The position numbers and the translations under genes are program-made. From Mesorhizobium sp. (GTDB taxonomy: Bacteria; Pseudomonadota; Alphaproteobacteria; Rhizobiales; Rhizobiaceae), in NCBI RefSeq assembly GCF_005063415.1, contig NZ_SUEG01000044.1, positions 2,102 to 38,553 on the forward strand: a stretch of DNA of 36,452 nt. The letters are read 5' to 3'. The notes beneath the pieces were generated by a model. The model ran no database searches. It was given only the letters and a program-made list of their open reading frames with translations, and was not told where the DNA came from. How positions within the stretch are numbered: position 1 is the stretch's first letter; each line of letters starts with the position of its first letter. Of the stretch, positions 16,734 to 25,445 are shown piece by piece.

Positions 16734-17085
16734 GACGGGCTCGGTCGCCGCCATGCTGCCCGCCGGTGTCGAGGCGCCGGTTTTCGCCGAGCCATGGCAA
16801 GCAGAGGCGTTCGCCATCACGGTTGCGCTGCATGATAAGGGCCTGTTTTCCTGGAGCGAATGGGCAGATGTCCTGTCGGCCGAGGTGAAGCGGCCGGGCG
16901 CCGCGAGCGACGGCCATGATTATTACGAGCACTGGCTGGCGGCGCTGGAGAATTTGCTGTCGACCAAAGGCGTTGCCGGTAGAAACGACGTCGACAGCCT
17001 TGCTGCTGCCTGGGAACGCGCCGCGCATGCTACGCCGCATGGCAAGCCGATCCTGCTGGAGAACGATCCACAGCGGGCTGGGTGA
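16720..17085 (+). CDS. Nitrile hydratase accessory protein (cobalt-type activator)
   Basis: A 121-residue homologue of the nitrile hydratase activators that help insert cobalt into the alpha subunit by subunit exchange. Diagnostic stretches are APVFAEPWQAEAFAITVALHDKGLFSWSEWADVLSAEV and DGHDYYEHWLAALENLLSTKGV, which resemble the N-terminal helices of the beta subunit. The TTG at 16720 is chosen because it gives the [14 protein letters not shown] opening seen in this family, and it overlaps nthB by 14 bp; the ATG at 16753 would give 110 residues. No cobalt transporter or amidase gene is adjacent, so the amide product must be handled elsewhere. Moderate to high confidence. Confidence 0.85.
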   Translation: MSRRETGSVAAMLPAGVEAPVFAEPWQAEAFAITVALHDKGLFSWSEWADVLSAEVKRPGAASDGHDYYEHWLAALENLLSTKGVAGRNDVDSLAAAWERAAHATPHGKPILLENDPQRAG

Positions 17086-17232
17086 GCTGTCGTCGCCCGG
17101 CGTTGTTCTCTTTACGTTCCGGCTCGTCACTGATAGCCTGACCCTGTCGCAGCGGCGTGATTGCCGGCGATGAAATGGCTGGTGACGGCACTCGACCTTG
17201 TCTTTCCCTCGCGAATCCGGTCTGTCGCGCTG

Positions 17233-18360
17233 ATGGAATTCTCTCCTCAACAGGACGAGGCGCTGAAGGCGGTGGCCGGCTGGCTGAAAGCCGGCAAGCC
17301 GCAGCTGTTCCGGCTGTTCGGCTATGCCGGCACCGGCAAGACGACGCTGGCGCGCTATTTCGCCGAGCACGTCGACGGCCAGGTGCAGTTCGCCGCCTTT
17401 ACCGGCAAGGCGGCGCAGGTGCTGCGTTCCAAGGGCGCGGTCAATGCCCGCACCATCCATTCGCTGATCTACCGGCCGAAAGGCGAGGAATCGGTTGCGG
17501 ATGAGGTGACTGGCAAGACCTCGATGTCGCCGACCTTTTCGCTTAACCGGCAGAGCCCGATCTCGCGGGCCAAGCTCGTCGTCATCGACGAATGCTCGAT
17601 GGTCGACGAGCAGCTTGGCCGTGACCTGATGAGCTTCGGCACGCCGATCCTGGTGCTCGGCGATCCCGGCCAGTTGCCGCCAATCTCCGGCGGCGGCTTC
17701 TTCACCGACCATGAGCCGGACATTCTGCTCACCGAAATCCATCGCCAGGCGCGTGACAACCCGATCATCCGGCTTGCGCTCGACGTGCGCGAGGGCCGCG
17801 AGTTCATGCGCGGCGACTATGGCGCGGCGCAAGTGATCGGCAAGGAAGACGTCACCCAGGAACTGGTGCTGAAGGCGGACCAGGTACTGGTCGGCACCAA
17901 CCGCACGCGCCGCCGCTATAACCAGCGGCTGCGCGAGCTGAAGGGATTCAATGCCGATTATCCGCAAGCCGGCGACAAGCTGGTCTGCCTGCGCAACGAT
18001 CCGGCCAAGGGACTGCTCAACGGTTCGCTGTGGAAGGTGATGACCTCGTCGCGCGAGACGGTCAAGCCCGGCATCAATCTGCTGGTATCGCCGGAAGAAG
18101 ACGACCCGGATCGCGGCGTCGCCAAGATCAAGCTGCTCAAGGCGGCGTTCGAAGATCCGGATGCCGACATTCCCTGGCAGCAGAAGAAGCGCTTCGATGA
18201 TTTCGACTATGGCTATGCGCTGACCGTGCACAAGGCGCAGGGATCGCAGTGGAACGAGATCGTGCTTTTCGACGAAAGCTGGGCGTTCAAGGAAACCCGG
18301 CAGCGTTGGCTCTACACCGCCATCACGCGCGCGGCCGAACGGCTGACGATCGTTCGATAG
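17233..18360 (+). CDS. RecD-like SF1B ATP-dependent DNA helicase
   Basis: A 375-residue helicase of the RecD2/Dda group, shorter than RecD because it lacks the large N-terminal region. Motifs in order: Walker A GYAGTGKTT (about 30-38); FTGKAAQVLRSKG with ARTIHSLIY (Ia); VVIDECSMVD (II); LVLGDPGQLPPISGGGFF (III); LTEIHRQARDNPI (IV region); GYALTVHKAQGSQWNEIVLFDES (V); and RQRWLYTAITRAAERLTIV (VI). It is predicted to unwind DNA 5' to 3'. The frame is open from 17161, but the added 24 residues show no homology, so the ATG at 17233 is preferred without a clear ribosome site. It lies about 150 bp after the nitrile hydratase genes with no evident functional link. Confidence 0.9.
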   Translation: MEFSPQQDEALKAVAGWLKAGKPQLFRLFGYAGTGKTTLARYFAEHVDGQVQFAAFTGKAAQVLRSKGAVNARTIHSLIYRPKGEESVADEVTGKTSMSPTFSLNRQSPISRAKLVVIDECSMVDEQLGRDLMSFGTPILVLGDPGQLPPISGGGFFTDHEPDILLTEIHRQARDNPIIRLALDVREGREFMRGDYGAAQVIGKEDVTQELVLKADQVLVGTNRTRRRYNQRLRELKGFNADYPQAGDKLVCLRNDPAKGLLNGSLWKVMTSSRETVKPGINLLVSPEEDDPDRGVAKIKLLKAAFEDPDADIPWQQKKRFDDFDYGYALTVHKAQGSQWNEIVLFDESWAFKETRQRWLYTAITRAAERLTIVR

Positions 18361-18370
18361 GGTGGCCGTA

Positions 18371-18775
18371 TCAGCGCTGGGCGATCGGGTTGGCGCCAAC
18401 CCATTCCCAGGCGGCGGCTTCGTCCTTGGCCTCGAAATGCCGGAGTTCGACAGGCAAGGAGGCGGGCAAAAAGGCTCTTGCCTCCGCTATCCAGTTCGGC
18501 TCACCGACCGCGGCGCAGCGGCCGATATGCTCCACTGCATGAGCTATGCCCTGTTCGATCGTCTCGTCCGATACGTCGGTCCAGTCGACACCCTCATGAT
18601 CGATCAGGCGCACCAGCACGTCGATTTTCGGGTGCAGCGCGTAGGCTGCCTCCAGCAATCCGAACAGGTTTTCGGCGTCGGCCGCAGCGACATGGCCGAC
18701 GACATCGATGGCAAAGAGGTCTTCGCGATCGGTATCGATGCGGCGGATCGCCGGTACGGCATCGAGAAAATTCAA
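18371..18775 (-). CDS. SpoIIAA-like (STAS-fold) protein
   Basis: A 134-residue soluble protein with the SpoIIAA-like pattern: a strand/helix core IRRIDTDREDLFAIDVVGHVAAADAENLFGLLEAAYALHPKIDVLVRL followed by AIEHIGRCAAVGEPNWIAEARAFL-type sequence. In the related family the fold resembles anti-sigma antagonists, but most members have no known partner. The start is inferred: AAGGAG on this strand is followed by three consecutive TTG codons, of which the third (18775) has the best spacing of seven bases. That reading gives MNFLDAVPAI. It is convergent with the helicase gene (10-bp gap) and divergent from pdxJ. No sigma-factor genes are near. Confidence 0.75.
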   Translation of the reverse strand: MNFLDAVPAIRRIDTDREDLFAIDVVGHVAAADAENLFGLLEAAYALHPKIDVLVRLIDHEGVDWTDVSDETIEQGIAHAVEHIGRCAAVGEPNWIAEARAFLPASLPVELRHFEAKDEAAAWEWVGANPIAQR

Positions 18776-18890
18776 CAACAAACTCCTTGCGCTCGATTTT
18801 CTTCGTTCACCTTGGAACACCTGAAACCCTCTGTCTGTTCCCCTTAAAGGCGGTATAGATGCGCGCCGAGATCAGCCTGGAACCGTGCAA

Positions 18891-19631
18891 ATGCCTGCAA
18901 AGCTTTCCGTCAACCTTAACGCCATCGCCATGCTGCGCAACCGGCGGGACCTGCCGTGGCCAAGCGTGACAGGGCTCGGGCGCATCGCCCTTGCCGCCGG
19001 CGCGCACGGGCTGACGGTGCACCCGCGACCCGACGAGCGGCACACCAGGCATTCCGACCTGCCTGAGATCAGGGCGCTCATCGACGACGAGTTCCCGAAT
19101 GCGGAATTCAACATCGAGGGCTATCCGACCGAGGATTTCCTAGCGCTTGTGGAAAAGCATCAGCCCGAGCAGGTGACGCTGGTGCCCGACGACCCGGCGC
19201 AGGCGACTTCCGACCATGGCTGGAACTTCGCCGCCGAGGCTGCGTTCCTGACACCGGTCGTCAAGCGCCTGAAGAAGGGAGGCTTTCGCGTATCGCTGTT
19301 TTCCGATCCGGACCCTGATGGCGTGAATGCCGCTCGCGACACCGGTGCCGACCGGATCGAACTCTATACGGGTCCATACGGCAGCTATCATTCCGATTCG
19401 GCAAAGGCGGCGAAGGAATTGGAGAAATTGGGAAAGACGGCGGATGCCGCACTTGCTGCAGGGCTCCAGGTCAATGCCGGGCACGACCTTGTGGTGAGCA
19501 ATTTGCCGGCGCTGGCCAGGCGCATCCCGGCATTGGCCGAAGTGTCGATCGGACATGGGTTGACAGCCGATGCGTTGGAGTATGGCATGGCCGCAACGGT
19601 CAGGCGGTTTCTGAAGGCTTGTGGCTGGTAG
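18891..19631 (+). CDS. pdxJ: Pyridoxine 5'-phosphate synthase PdxJ
   Basis: PdxJ condenses 3-amino-2-oxopropyl phosphate with 1-deoxyxylulose 5-phosphate to give pyridoxine 5'-phosphate, the ring-closing step of vitamin B6 synthesis. The 246-residue TIM barrel shows the family blocks [26 protein letters not shown] (active-site His/Arg), [37 protein letters not shown] and [16 protein letters not shown]. The ATG at 18891 is preferred over the GTG at 18885. Usual length, no anomalies. Followed by kup1 after 95 bp and divergent from the SpoIIAA-like gene. Confidence 0.96.
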   Translation: MPAKLSVNLNAIAMLRNRRDLPWPSVTGLGRIALAAGAHGLTVHPRPDERHTRHSDLPEIRALIDDEFPNAEFNIEGYPTEDFLALVEKHQPEQVTLVPDDPAQATSDHGWNFAAEAAFLTPVVKRLKKGGFRVSLFSDPDPDGVNAARDTGADRIELYTGPYGSYHSDSAKAAKELEKLGKTADAALAAGLQVNAGHDLVVSNLPALARRIPALAEVSIGHGLTADALEYGMAATVRRFLKACGW

Positions 19632-19726
19632 AGAGAGGCGAGCCGATAGGCCGTGCGTTCCCGGCATGGCAGCGCGTCCTTCCACCCCACAGCATAGAGC
19701 ACCGCACGTCTATGGGAGTGTCGTCC

Positions 19727-21640
19727 ATGGCCCTTGCCAACGCTGGTAGCGAGGCAGAACCCATCGAGCAATCCAGCCACTCCACCGTCGAGCAGCACAG
19801 CACCAAGGTGCTGATGCTGGGCGCGCTGGGCGTGGTTTACGGCGATATCGGCACCAGCCCAATCTATGCATTTCGGGAAGCGCTGCACGCATCGTCGGGA
19901 CCGGTAGCGCGCAACGACGTCCTTGGCGTGCTGTCGCTTATCGTCTGGGCGCTGACGATCATCGTCACGATAAAGTACGTCGCTTTCGTTCTCAGAGCCG
20001 ACAACAAGGGCGAGGGCGGCACGCTGTCGCTGATGTCGCTTGCGCGCAGCGCTTATCCCAATGGAGCCAAGCTCATCCTGGGGATCGGGCTGTGCGGCGC
20101 GGCGCTGTTTTTCGGCGACGCCATTATAACGCCGGCCATCTCCGTGCTTTCGGCGGTCGAAGGCCTGGAAGTGGTGACCCCGACGCTGGAAACCTATGTG
20201 GTTCCGATCACGCTGATCATCCTGGCAATGCTTTTTGCCGTGCAACGCTTTGGCACCGGCAGGGTGGCGGCCGTGTTCGGACCGGTGACGGCAGTGTGGT
20301 TCCTGGCGATCGGCGCCGCCGGGGTCTACCATCTGCTGGACGACCCGTCGGTCCTGCTGGCGATCAATCCCTATTACGCCGTCGCTTACCTGGCCAATAC
20401 GCCCACCGGCGCTTTCGTCACGGTCGGGGCGGTGTTTCTGGCGGTCACCGGGGCCGAGGCCCTCTATGTCGACCTCGGTCATTTCGGGCGCAGGCCGATC
20501 GTGCTGGCATGGTTCTCCGTCGTGTTCCCTTGTTTGCTCCTCAACTATTTCGGACAAGGCGCGTTCGTTCTGGCCAACGGCGGCAAACCCACCAATCCAT
20601 TCTTTCAGATGCTGCCCGATTGGGCCCTGATGCCCATGGTTGGCCTTGCGACGGCAGCGACGGTGATCGCCAGCCAGGCGGTGATCTCCGGAGCTTTCTC
20701 GCTGACCCGCCAGGCGGTGCAGCTCAATCTGCTGCCGCGCATCGAGGTGCAGCATACTTCCGAGATGCAATCCGGCCAGATCTACATGCCGCGGGTCAAT
20801 CTGGTGGTCGCGCTCGGCGTGATGCTGCTGGTGGTCGGCTTTGGCAGTTCGAGTTCGCTGGCTTCCGCTTATGGCATTTCGGTGACTGGCGAAATGCTGA
20901 TGACAACCATCCTGCTGTTCGTGGTGATGCGGTTCCGATGGAAATGGCAGCTTGCACTGGCAGCCGCGCTCACACTGCTGTTTGGCACGATCGATACCGG
21001 ATTTTTCCTCGCTAACGTCGTCAAGATCCTCGAAGGCGGGTGGGTGTCGATCACAGTCGCTTGCGGCATGGGGCTGATCATGTCCACCTGGATCCGCGGC
21101 ACCCGCTATTTGTTCGACAAGACACGCAGGAACGAGATCCCGCTCGATTTCCTTGCCGGCAATCTGCTGAAGAAGAAGCCGCATCTGGTGTCGGGCACCG
21201 CGGTGTTCCTGACCAGCGATCCACTGAGCGCGCCGACCGCGCTGATGCACAGCCTCAAGCACTACAAAGTGCTGCACGAGCAGAACGTCATCCTTTCGGT
21301 GGTGACGGCACCGCAGCCGGTCGTGCCCGACAGCGAGCGCGTCAAGATGGAGTCGGTCAACGAGCTGTTCATGCGGGTGACGCTGACCTTCGGCTACATG
21401 GAGCAGCCCAACATCCCGCGTGCGCTGGCGATCTGCCGCAAGCAGGGTTGGAAGTTCGACATCATGACGACATCCTTCTTCCTGTCGCGGCGCTCGCTCA
21501 AGGCCTCGCCCAATTCCGGCATGCCGGTCTGGCAGGACAAGCTGTTCATCGGGCTGGCGCGCTCGGCGGCCGATGCGACGGAATATTTCCAGATCCCAAC
21601 CGGACGCGTCGTCGAGATCGGGACGCAGGTGGCTATTTAG
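19727..21640 (+). CDS. kup1: KUP-family potassium transporter, first copy
   Basis: A 637-residue proton/potassium symporter. After a 30-residue polar head it has about 12 membrane segments, beginning with the family signature [23 protein letters not shown] and including [36 protein letters not shown] and [18 protein letters not shown], followed by a cytosolic C-terminal domain of about 170 residues. The ATG at 19727 is chosen; an in-frame ATG at 19712 ([10 protein letters not shown]) is possible. Its last 495 bases are almost identical to those of kup2, while the membrane core differs more. About 45 bases before and 150 bases after the start are also alike in the two copies. Confidence 0.94.
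   Translation: MALANAGSEAEPIEQSSHSTVEQHSTKVLMLGALGVVYGDIGTSPIYAFREALHASSGPVARNDVLGVLSLIVWALTIIVTIKYVAFVLRADNKGEGGTLSLMSLARSAYPNGAKLILGIGLCGAALFFGDAIITPAISVLSAVEGLEVVTPTLETYVVPITLIILAMLFAVQRFGTGRVAAVFGPVTAVWFLAIGAAGVYHLLDDPSVLLAINPYYAVAYLANTPTGAFVTVGAVFLAVTGAEALYVDLGHFGRRPIVLAWFSVVFPCLLLNYFGQGAFVLANGGKPTNPFFQMLPDWALMPMVGLATAATVIASQAVISGAFSLTRQAVQLNLLPRIEVQHTSEMQSGQIYMPRVNLVVALGVMLLVVGFGSSSSLASAYGISVTGEMLMTTILLFVVMRFRWKWQLALAAALTLLFGTIDTGFFLANVVKILEGGWVSITVACGMGLIMSTWIRGTRYLFDKTRRNEIPLDFLAGNLLKKKPHLVSGTAVFLTSDPLSAPTALMHSLKHYKVLHEQNVILSVVTAPQPVVPDSERVKMESVNELFMRVTLTFGYMEQPNIPRALAICRKQGWKFDIMTTSFFLSRRSLKASPNSGMPVWQDKLFIGLARSAADATEYFQIPTGRVVEIGTQVAI
21146..21640 (+). repeat. Near-identical 3' segment shared by kup1 and kup2 (copy 1)
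   Basis: By direct comparison these 495 bases differ from 23222-23716 at about 12 positions, most of them silent; only two residues differ (Ser to Thr twice). Immediately upstream the copies diverge sharply, as expected after gene conversion. Confidence 0.9.
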
Positions 21641-21796
21641 AACGTGCCCGTGCAGCGTTCCAGGCAGTCTGCCGAGGGGGATCGAGCCTGCCAAGCCGGG
21701 AAGACTCGCAATACCGACACGCAGACATTACGTGACGGCACTTGATATTGCAGTGCAGCAAGCGTAGAGCACCGCGCGCTTATCGGAGTGTCGTCC

Positions 21797-23716
21797 ATGG
21801 CCCTTACCAGTACTGGTAACGAGGCAGAGCCCGTCGAACAATCGAGCCATTCTGAGGTCGAGCAGCACAGCACCAAGGTGCTGATGCTGGGCGCACTCGG
21901 CGTGGTTTACGGCGATATCGGCACCAGCCCGATCTATGCGTTCCGCGAGGCGTTGGTGGCATCGTCGGGGGGCGAGGTCGCCAACCGTGGCGACATCCTC
22001 GGCGTGTTGTCGCTGATCATCTGGTCGCTGACGATCATCGTCACCATCAAATACATCATGTTCGTGCTCAGGGCCGATAATCGCGGCGAGGGCGGGGTGC
22101 TGTCGCTGATGGCGCTGGCGCGCAACAGTTTCCCGACCCGCTCGGCGGTGATCCTCGGCATCGGCATCGTCGGCGCCTCGCTGTTTTTCGGTGACGCCGT
22201 CATCACGCCGGCGATCTCGGTGCTGTCGGCGGTCGAAGGCATGAACGTCGTTACGCCGACCTTCCAGCCCTATGTGGTGCCGCTGACGCTGGTCATCCTG
22301 GCGATCCTGTTTTCGGCACAGCGGTTTGGAACCGGCGGCGTCGCCCTGATCTTCGGCCCGATCACGGCGGTCTGGTTCCTGGCCATTGGTCTTTCAGGTC
22401 TCAACCACATCATCGCCGACCCGGAGATCCTGCTGGCAGTCAGCCCGCATTACATCGTCGCGTTCCTGATCAATTCACCCGACGTCGCCTTCGTGACGAT
22501 TGGCGCCATCTTCCTCGCCGTCACCGGCGCCGAAGCGCTCTATGCCGACCTCGGCCATTTTGGCCGCAAGCCGATCGTTCTCGCCTGGCTGGCAATCGTG
22601 TTCCCTTGCCTGTTGCTGAACTATGCCGGGCAGGGCGCATTCGTGCTGGCGAAAAACGGCGTGGTCGGTCATCCCTTCTTCGAGATGAACGAAGGCTGGA
22701 CGCTTATTCCGATGGTCGTTCTCGCCACAGCTGCGACCGTCATTGCCAGCCAGGCGGTGATCTCCGGCGCTTTCTCGCTAACCAGGCAAGCGGTGCAGCT
22801 CAACATGCTGCCGCGCCTGGAAATCCTGCATACGTCGGAAAGACAGTCCGGCCAGATCTACATGCCGCGCGTCAACATGCTGCTGGCGCTGGTGGTGATG
22901 CTGCTGGTGGTCGGCTTTGGCGAATCCAGCAAGCTTGCCTCGGCCTACGGCATTTCGGTGACCGGCAACATGCTGGTGACGACGGTGCTGCTCTACGTGA
23001 TCATGAGCCGCATCTGGAAATGGCAGCTCTGGCTGGCCATCTCCCTGACAGTGGTGTTCGCGTTCATCGACGTCGGCTTCTTTGCGTCGAACATCGTCAA
23101 AGTATTCGAAGGTGGCTGGGCTTCGCTGGCGGTGGCCTTCACCATTGTGCTGGCCATGTGGACCTGGATCCGCGGCAGCCGCTATTTGTTCGAAAAGACG
23201 CGCCGCAACGAGATCCCGCTGGATTTCCTTGCCGGCAATCTGCTGAAGAAGAAGCCGCATCTGGTGTCGGGCACCGCGGTGTTCCTGACCAGCGATCCGC
23301 TGAGCGCGCCGACCGCGCTGATGCACAGCCTCAAGCACTACAAAGTGCTGCACGAGCAGAATGTCATCCTTTCGGTGGTGACGGCACCGCAGCCGGTCGT
23401 GCCCGACAGCGAGCGCGTCAAGATGGAAACGGTCAACGAGCTGTTCATGCGGGTGACGCTGACCTTCGGCTACATGGAGCAGCCCAACATCCCGCGCGCG
23501 CTGGCGATCTGCCGCAAGCAGGGCTGGAAGTTCGACATCATGACGACCTCCTTCTTCCTGTCGCGGCGCTCGCTCAAGGCCTCGCCCAATTCCGGCATGC
23601 CGGTCTGGCAGGACAAGCTGTTCATCGGGCTGGCGCGCACGGCGGCCGATGCGACGGAATATTTCCAGATCCCGACCGGACGCGTCGTCGAGATCGGGAC
23701 GCAGGTGGCTATCTGA
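21797..23716 (+). CDS. kup2: KUP-family potassium transporter, second copy
   Basis: A 639-residue paralogue of kup1 with the same layout: polar head, [77 protein letters not shown] and a cytosolic C-terminal domain. It starts 156 bp after kup1; a GTG three codons earlier (21788) is an alternative. The leader of both genes shares AGAGCACCGC and GGAGTGTCGTCC before the ATG. No terminator is apparent between the copies, so they may be co-transcribed. The tail is nearly identical to that of kup1, whereas the membrane part differs throughout, for example [10 protein letters not shown] against [11 protein letters not shown] strong palindrome follows the gene. Confidence 0.94.
   Translation: MALTSTGNEAEPVEQSSHSEVEQHSTKVLMLGALGVVYGDIGTSPIYAFREALVASSGGEVANRGDILGVLSLIIWSLTIIVTIKYIMFVLRADNRGEGGVLSLMALARNSFPTRSAVILGIGIVGASLFFGDAVITPAISVLSAVEGMNVVTPTFQPYVVPLTLVILAILFSAQRFGTGGVALIFGPITAVWFLAIGLSGLNHIIADPEILLAVSPHYIVAFLINSPDVAFVTIGAIFLAVTGAEALYADLGHFGRKPIVLAWLAIVFPCLLLNYAGQGAFVLAKNGVVGHPFFEMNEGWTLIPMVVLATAATVIASQAVISGAFSLTRQAVQLNMLPRLEILHTSERQSGQIYMPRVNMLLALVVMLLVVGFGESSKLASAYGISVTGNMLVTTVLLYVIMSRIWKWQLWLAISLTVVFAFIDVGFFASNIVKVFEGGWASLAVAFTIVLAMWTWIRGSRYLFEKTRRNEIPLDFLAGNLLKKKPHLVSGTAVFLTSDPLSAPTALMHSLKHYKVLHEQNVILSVVTAPQPVVPDSERVKMETVNELFMRVTLTFGYMEQPNIPRALAICRKQGWKFDIMTTSFFLSRRSLKASPNSGMPVWQDKLFIGLARTAADATEYFQIPTGRVVEIGTQVAI
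23222..23716 (+). repeat. Near-identical 3' segment shared by kup1 and kup2 (copy 2)
   Basis: This matches 21146-21640 with about 12 differences in 495 bases. The stop codons differ (TAG in kup1, TGA in kup2), so identity ends exactly at the gene end. Confidence 0.9.
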
Positions 23717-23720
23717 ACAA

Positions 23721-23750
23721 ATGGCCGTGCCCTTCGAAGGGCACGGCCAT
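23721..23750. terminator. Bidirectional stem-loop between kup2 and the QorB-like gene
   Basis: A perfect 30-bp inverted repeat with half-site ATGGCCGTGCCCTTC and its reverse complement. It starts four bases after the kup2 stop and ends eight bases before the end of the convergent reductase gene. There is no long T-run on either strand, but the position and symmetry suit termination in both directions. Confidence 0.7.
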
Positions 23751-23758
23751 GATCAGGC

Positions 23759-24649
23759 TTAGCTCACCAGAGCCGCCTTGTTTGCTTCAAGAAATTGCTT
23801 CAGCGGCTGCGGCTTCCTGCCGGACAGCGTCTCGACCGCGTCGGTCACCATGCTGATGCGACCGGAGCGGGTGTTGGTGTCGAAGGAAACGATAACGGGG
23901 GCGAAAGCCTCGGGAACGCCGGCTGCCTTCAATCCCTCGGTCAGCGCTTCATCCGAAAGCTGGACAACTTCGATCGGCTTGCCGGTGACCTCGGTGACGA
24001 GGGCTGCAATCTCGGCCATCGTGTGGGCGTTGGGGCCGGTCAGTGTGTATGTCGTGCTTTCGGTTGCGCTCGAAGCGAGGCCGGCGGCGATTGCGGCAGC
24101 CATATCGTCGCGCGCGCCATGAGCAATGCGGCCGTCTCCAGCGGACGTGTACCACTGCCCCGAGGCGATGGCGTGCGGCAGCGCCATGAACAGGTTCTCC
24201 TGATACCAGCCATTGCGGAAGATGGTGTAGGGGATACCGCTCGCCTTGATCGCCTGCTCGGTGCCATGGTGATCGGGCGCAAACAGCACCGGCGATCCTG
24301 GCTCCGGATTGGGCATCGATGTGTAGAGCAGATGCGAAACACCCGCGCTTTTTGCGGCGGCGACCGCGGCCTCATGTTGCTTCAGTCGCTTGCCCGGAAG
24401 GGCGAGCTCGTTTGTCGAAATGATCAGAATCCTGTCGGCGCCGGTAAATGCACTGGCCAACGATGCGGTGTCGTCGAAGTCGACCGTCCTGATGGTGACG
24501 CCTCGGGCTGCCAGATCGGCCAGATTTTCCGGATTGCGGGTAGCGGCGATGATGCGCTGAGGGGAGACCTTGAGCGTTTCAAGCAGATGATTGATGACGC
24601 CGCGGCCGAGCTGGCCGGAGGCGCCGGTGACAAGAAGGGTGTCGGTCAT
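23759..24649 (-). CDS. NmrA/QorB-like NAD(P)H:quinone oxidoreductase
   Basis: A 296-residue atypical short-chain dehydrogenase of the YtfG (QorB) group. The dinucleotide motif TGASGQLG (GxxGxxG, about 8-15) is followed by AATRNPENLADLAARGVTIRTVDFDD, DRILIISTNELALPGKRLKQHEAAVAAAKSAGVSHLLYTSMP and YTIFRNGWYQENL, all characteristic of QorB. E. coli QorB reduces quinones and its gene is divergent from the HxlR-type regulator gene ytfH; the same arrangement is seen here with the HxlR gene at 24785. The product probably detoxifies quinones or electrophiles under control of that neighbour. Confidence 0.85.
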   Translation of the reverse strand: MTDTLLVTGASGQLGRGVINHLLETLKVSPQRIIAATRNPENLADLAARGVTIRTVDFDDTASLASAFTGADRILIISTNELALPGKRLKQHEAAVAAAKSAGVSHLLYTSMPNPEPGSPVLFAPDHHGTEQAIKASGIPYTIFRNGWYQENLFMALPHAIASGQWYTSAGDGRIAHGARDDMAAAIAAGLASSATESTTYTLTGPNAHTMAEIAALVTEVTGKPIEVVQLSDEALTEGLKAAGVPEAFAPVIVSFDTNTRSGRISMVTDAVETLSGRKPQPLKQFLEANKAALVS

Positions 24650-24692
24650 GAAAGGTCCTGACGTTGCGCCGGAGCGGCGGGTTCATATGTTA

Positions 24693-24719
24693 GTCTCAAA
24701 AAGAGACCAGCACTAAAAT
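24693..24719 (+). promoter_or_regulatory. Inverted repeat and -10-like element in the QorB/HxlR gap
   Basis: GTCTC-AAAAA-GAGAC (24693-24707) is a perfect inverted repeat in the 135-bp divergent gap and is the best candidate for the HxlR operator. TAAAAT (24714-24719) could be a -10 for the regulator gene. No good -35 was recognised. Confidence 0.5.
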
Positions 24720-24784
24720 AGGAATTGACCCATCCTCGTAAAGAAGGCAGTTTTGCGGGAGGTAGGCACACCCAGGGAACCAGC

Positions 24785-25195
24785 ATGGACGGCAAGATCG
24801 TCAATCTGAGATCGAAGCTCGAGATCTACAAAGCAGGTAGCGGTGGCGGAAACCTTGCGGATTGTCCGGTTCGCGACGTGATCCAGGGCATAAGCAATAA
24901 ATGGAGTTCGCTGCTGATGGAGGCCTTGGCCGAGAAGCCGTACCGCTTTGGCGAGTTACGGCGCCTCGTGCCCGATATTTCACAGCGCATGCTCACCCAG
25001 ACGCTGCACGATCTGCAGCGCGACGGCTATGTGCATCGCCAGGTGTTTCCGACCAAACCGCCGAGCGTCGAATACAGCCTCACCGATCTCGGGCGCTCGA
25101 TGTTTGGACCCTTGCATCAGCTGATCCAATGGGCCGAGCTCAATCACGGCGCTGTACGCGAGGCGCGGAAGGTTTTCGATGCTGTCGAGGGCTGA
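24785..25195 (+). CDS. HxlR-family transcription regulator
   Basis: A 136-residue winged-helix regulator. The HxlR core is plain: CPVRDVIQGISNKWSSLLMEALAEKPYRFGELRRLVPDISQRMLTQTLHDLQRDGYVHRQVFPTKPPSVEYSLTDLG. The cysteine preceding PVRD is the conserved redox- or electrophile-sensing position in several members such as YodB and HypR. The ATG at 24785 is chosen because AGGGA lies upstream; the frame also opens at a TTG at 24725. It is divergent from the QorB-like gene, its likely target, with an inverted repeat between them. Confidence 0.9.
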   Translation: MDGKIVNLRSKLEIYKAGSGGGNLADCPVRDVIQGISNKWSSLLMEALAEKPYRFGELRRLVPDISQRMLTQTLHDLQRDGYVHRQVFPTKPPSVEYSLTDLGRSMFGPLHQLIQWAELNHGAVREARKVFDAVEG

Positions 25196-25445
25196 GCCTC
25201 AAGGCCGAGACGGCGGCTTGATTTAGCGACAGCGCTGAAGGATTGTCCGGCCTGGGTTGGGTCGGGCAGATGGGCAATTCTCTGGACATCGCGATTGCCG
25301 GCGCGGCGATCAGTTACGCGCTCATAGGAACGGACCGTATCGATACTGCGCTGCGTTCGCGACGGGCTGGTGGCGACAGTGGCAAGAATTCCGCCGGAAA
25401 CGAATATCCTTGCCTCGATGATGGCTGGAAGGGTGGTCGATCTGT
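25196..25445. other. Gap with possible decayed gene fragment
   Basis: No intact gene is recognised. On the plus strand an ATG at 25270 opens MGNSLDIAIAGAAISYALIG, which resembles the start of an FAD- or NAD-binding protein (IAIAGAGxxG) that has lost its later glycines. In another frame, from about 25360, lies an open stretch containing TNILASMMAGRVVDLFRRIG. Both could be remnants of a dead gene, but no family could be assigned. Confidence 0.25.

Noticed and set aside
16645..18399. 584-codon open frame on the minus strand opposite the nitrile hydratase and helicase genes
   Set aside because: It spans three convincing genes antisense and shows no family signature.
19388..21694. Very long open frame on the minus strand opposite kup1
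   Set aside because: It is the shadow of a GC-rich gene: it covers kup1 and part of pdxJ antisense, is His/Gln/Arg-rich, and has no recognisable domain.
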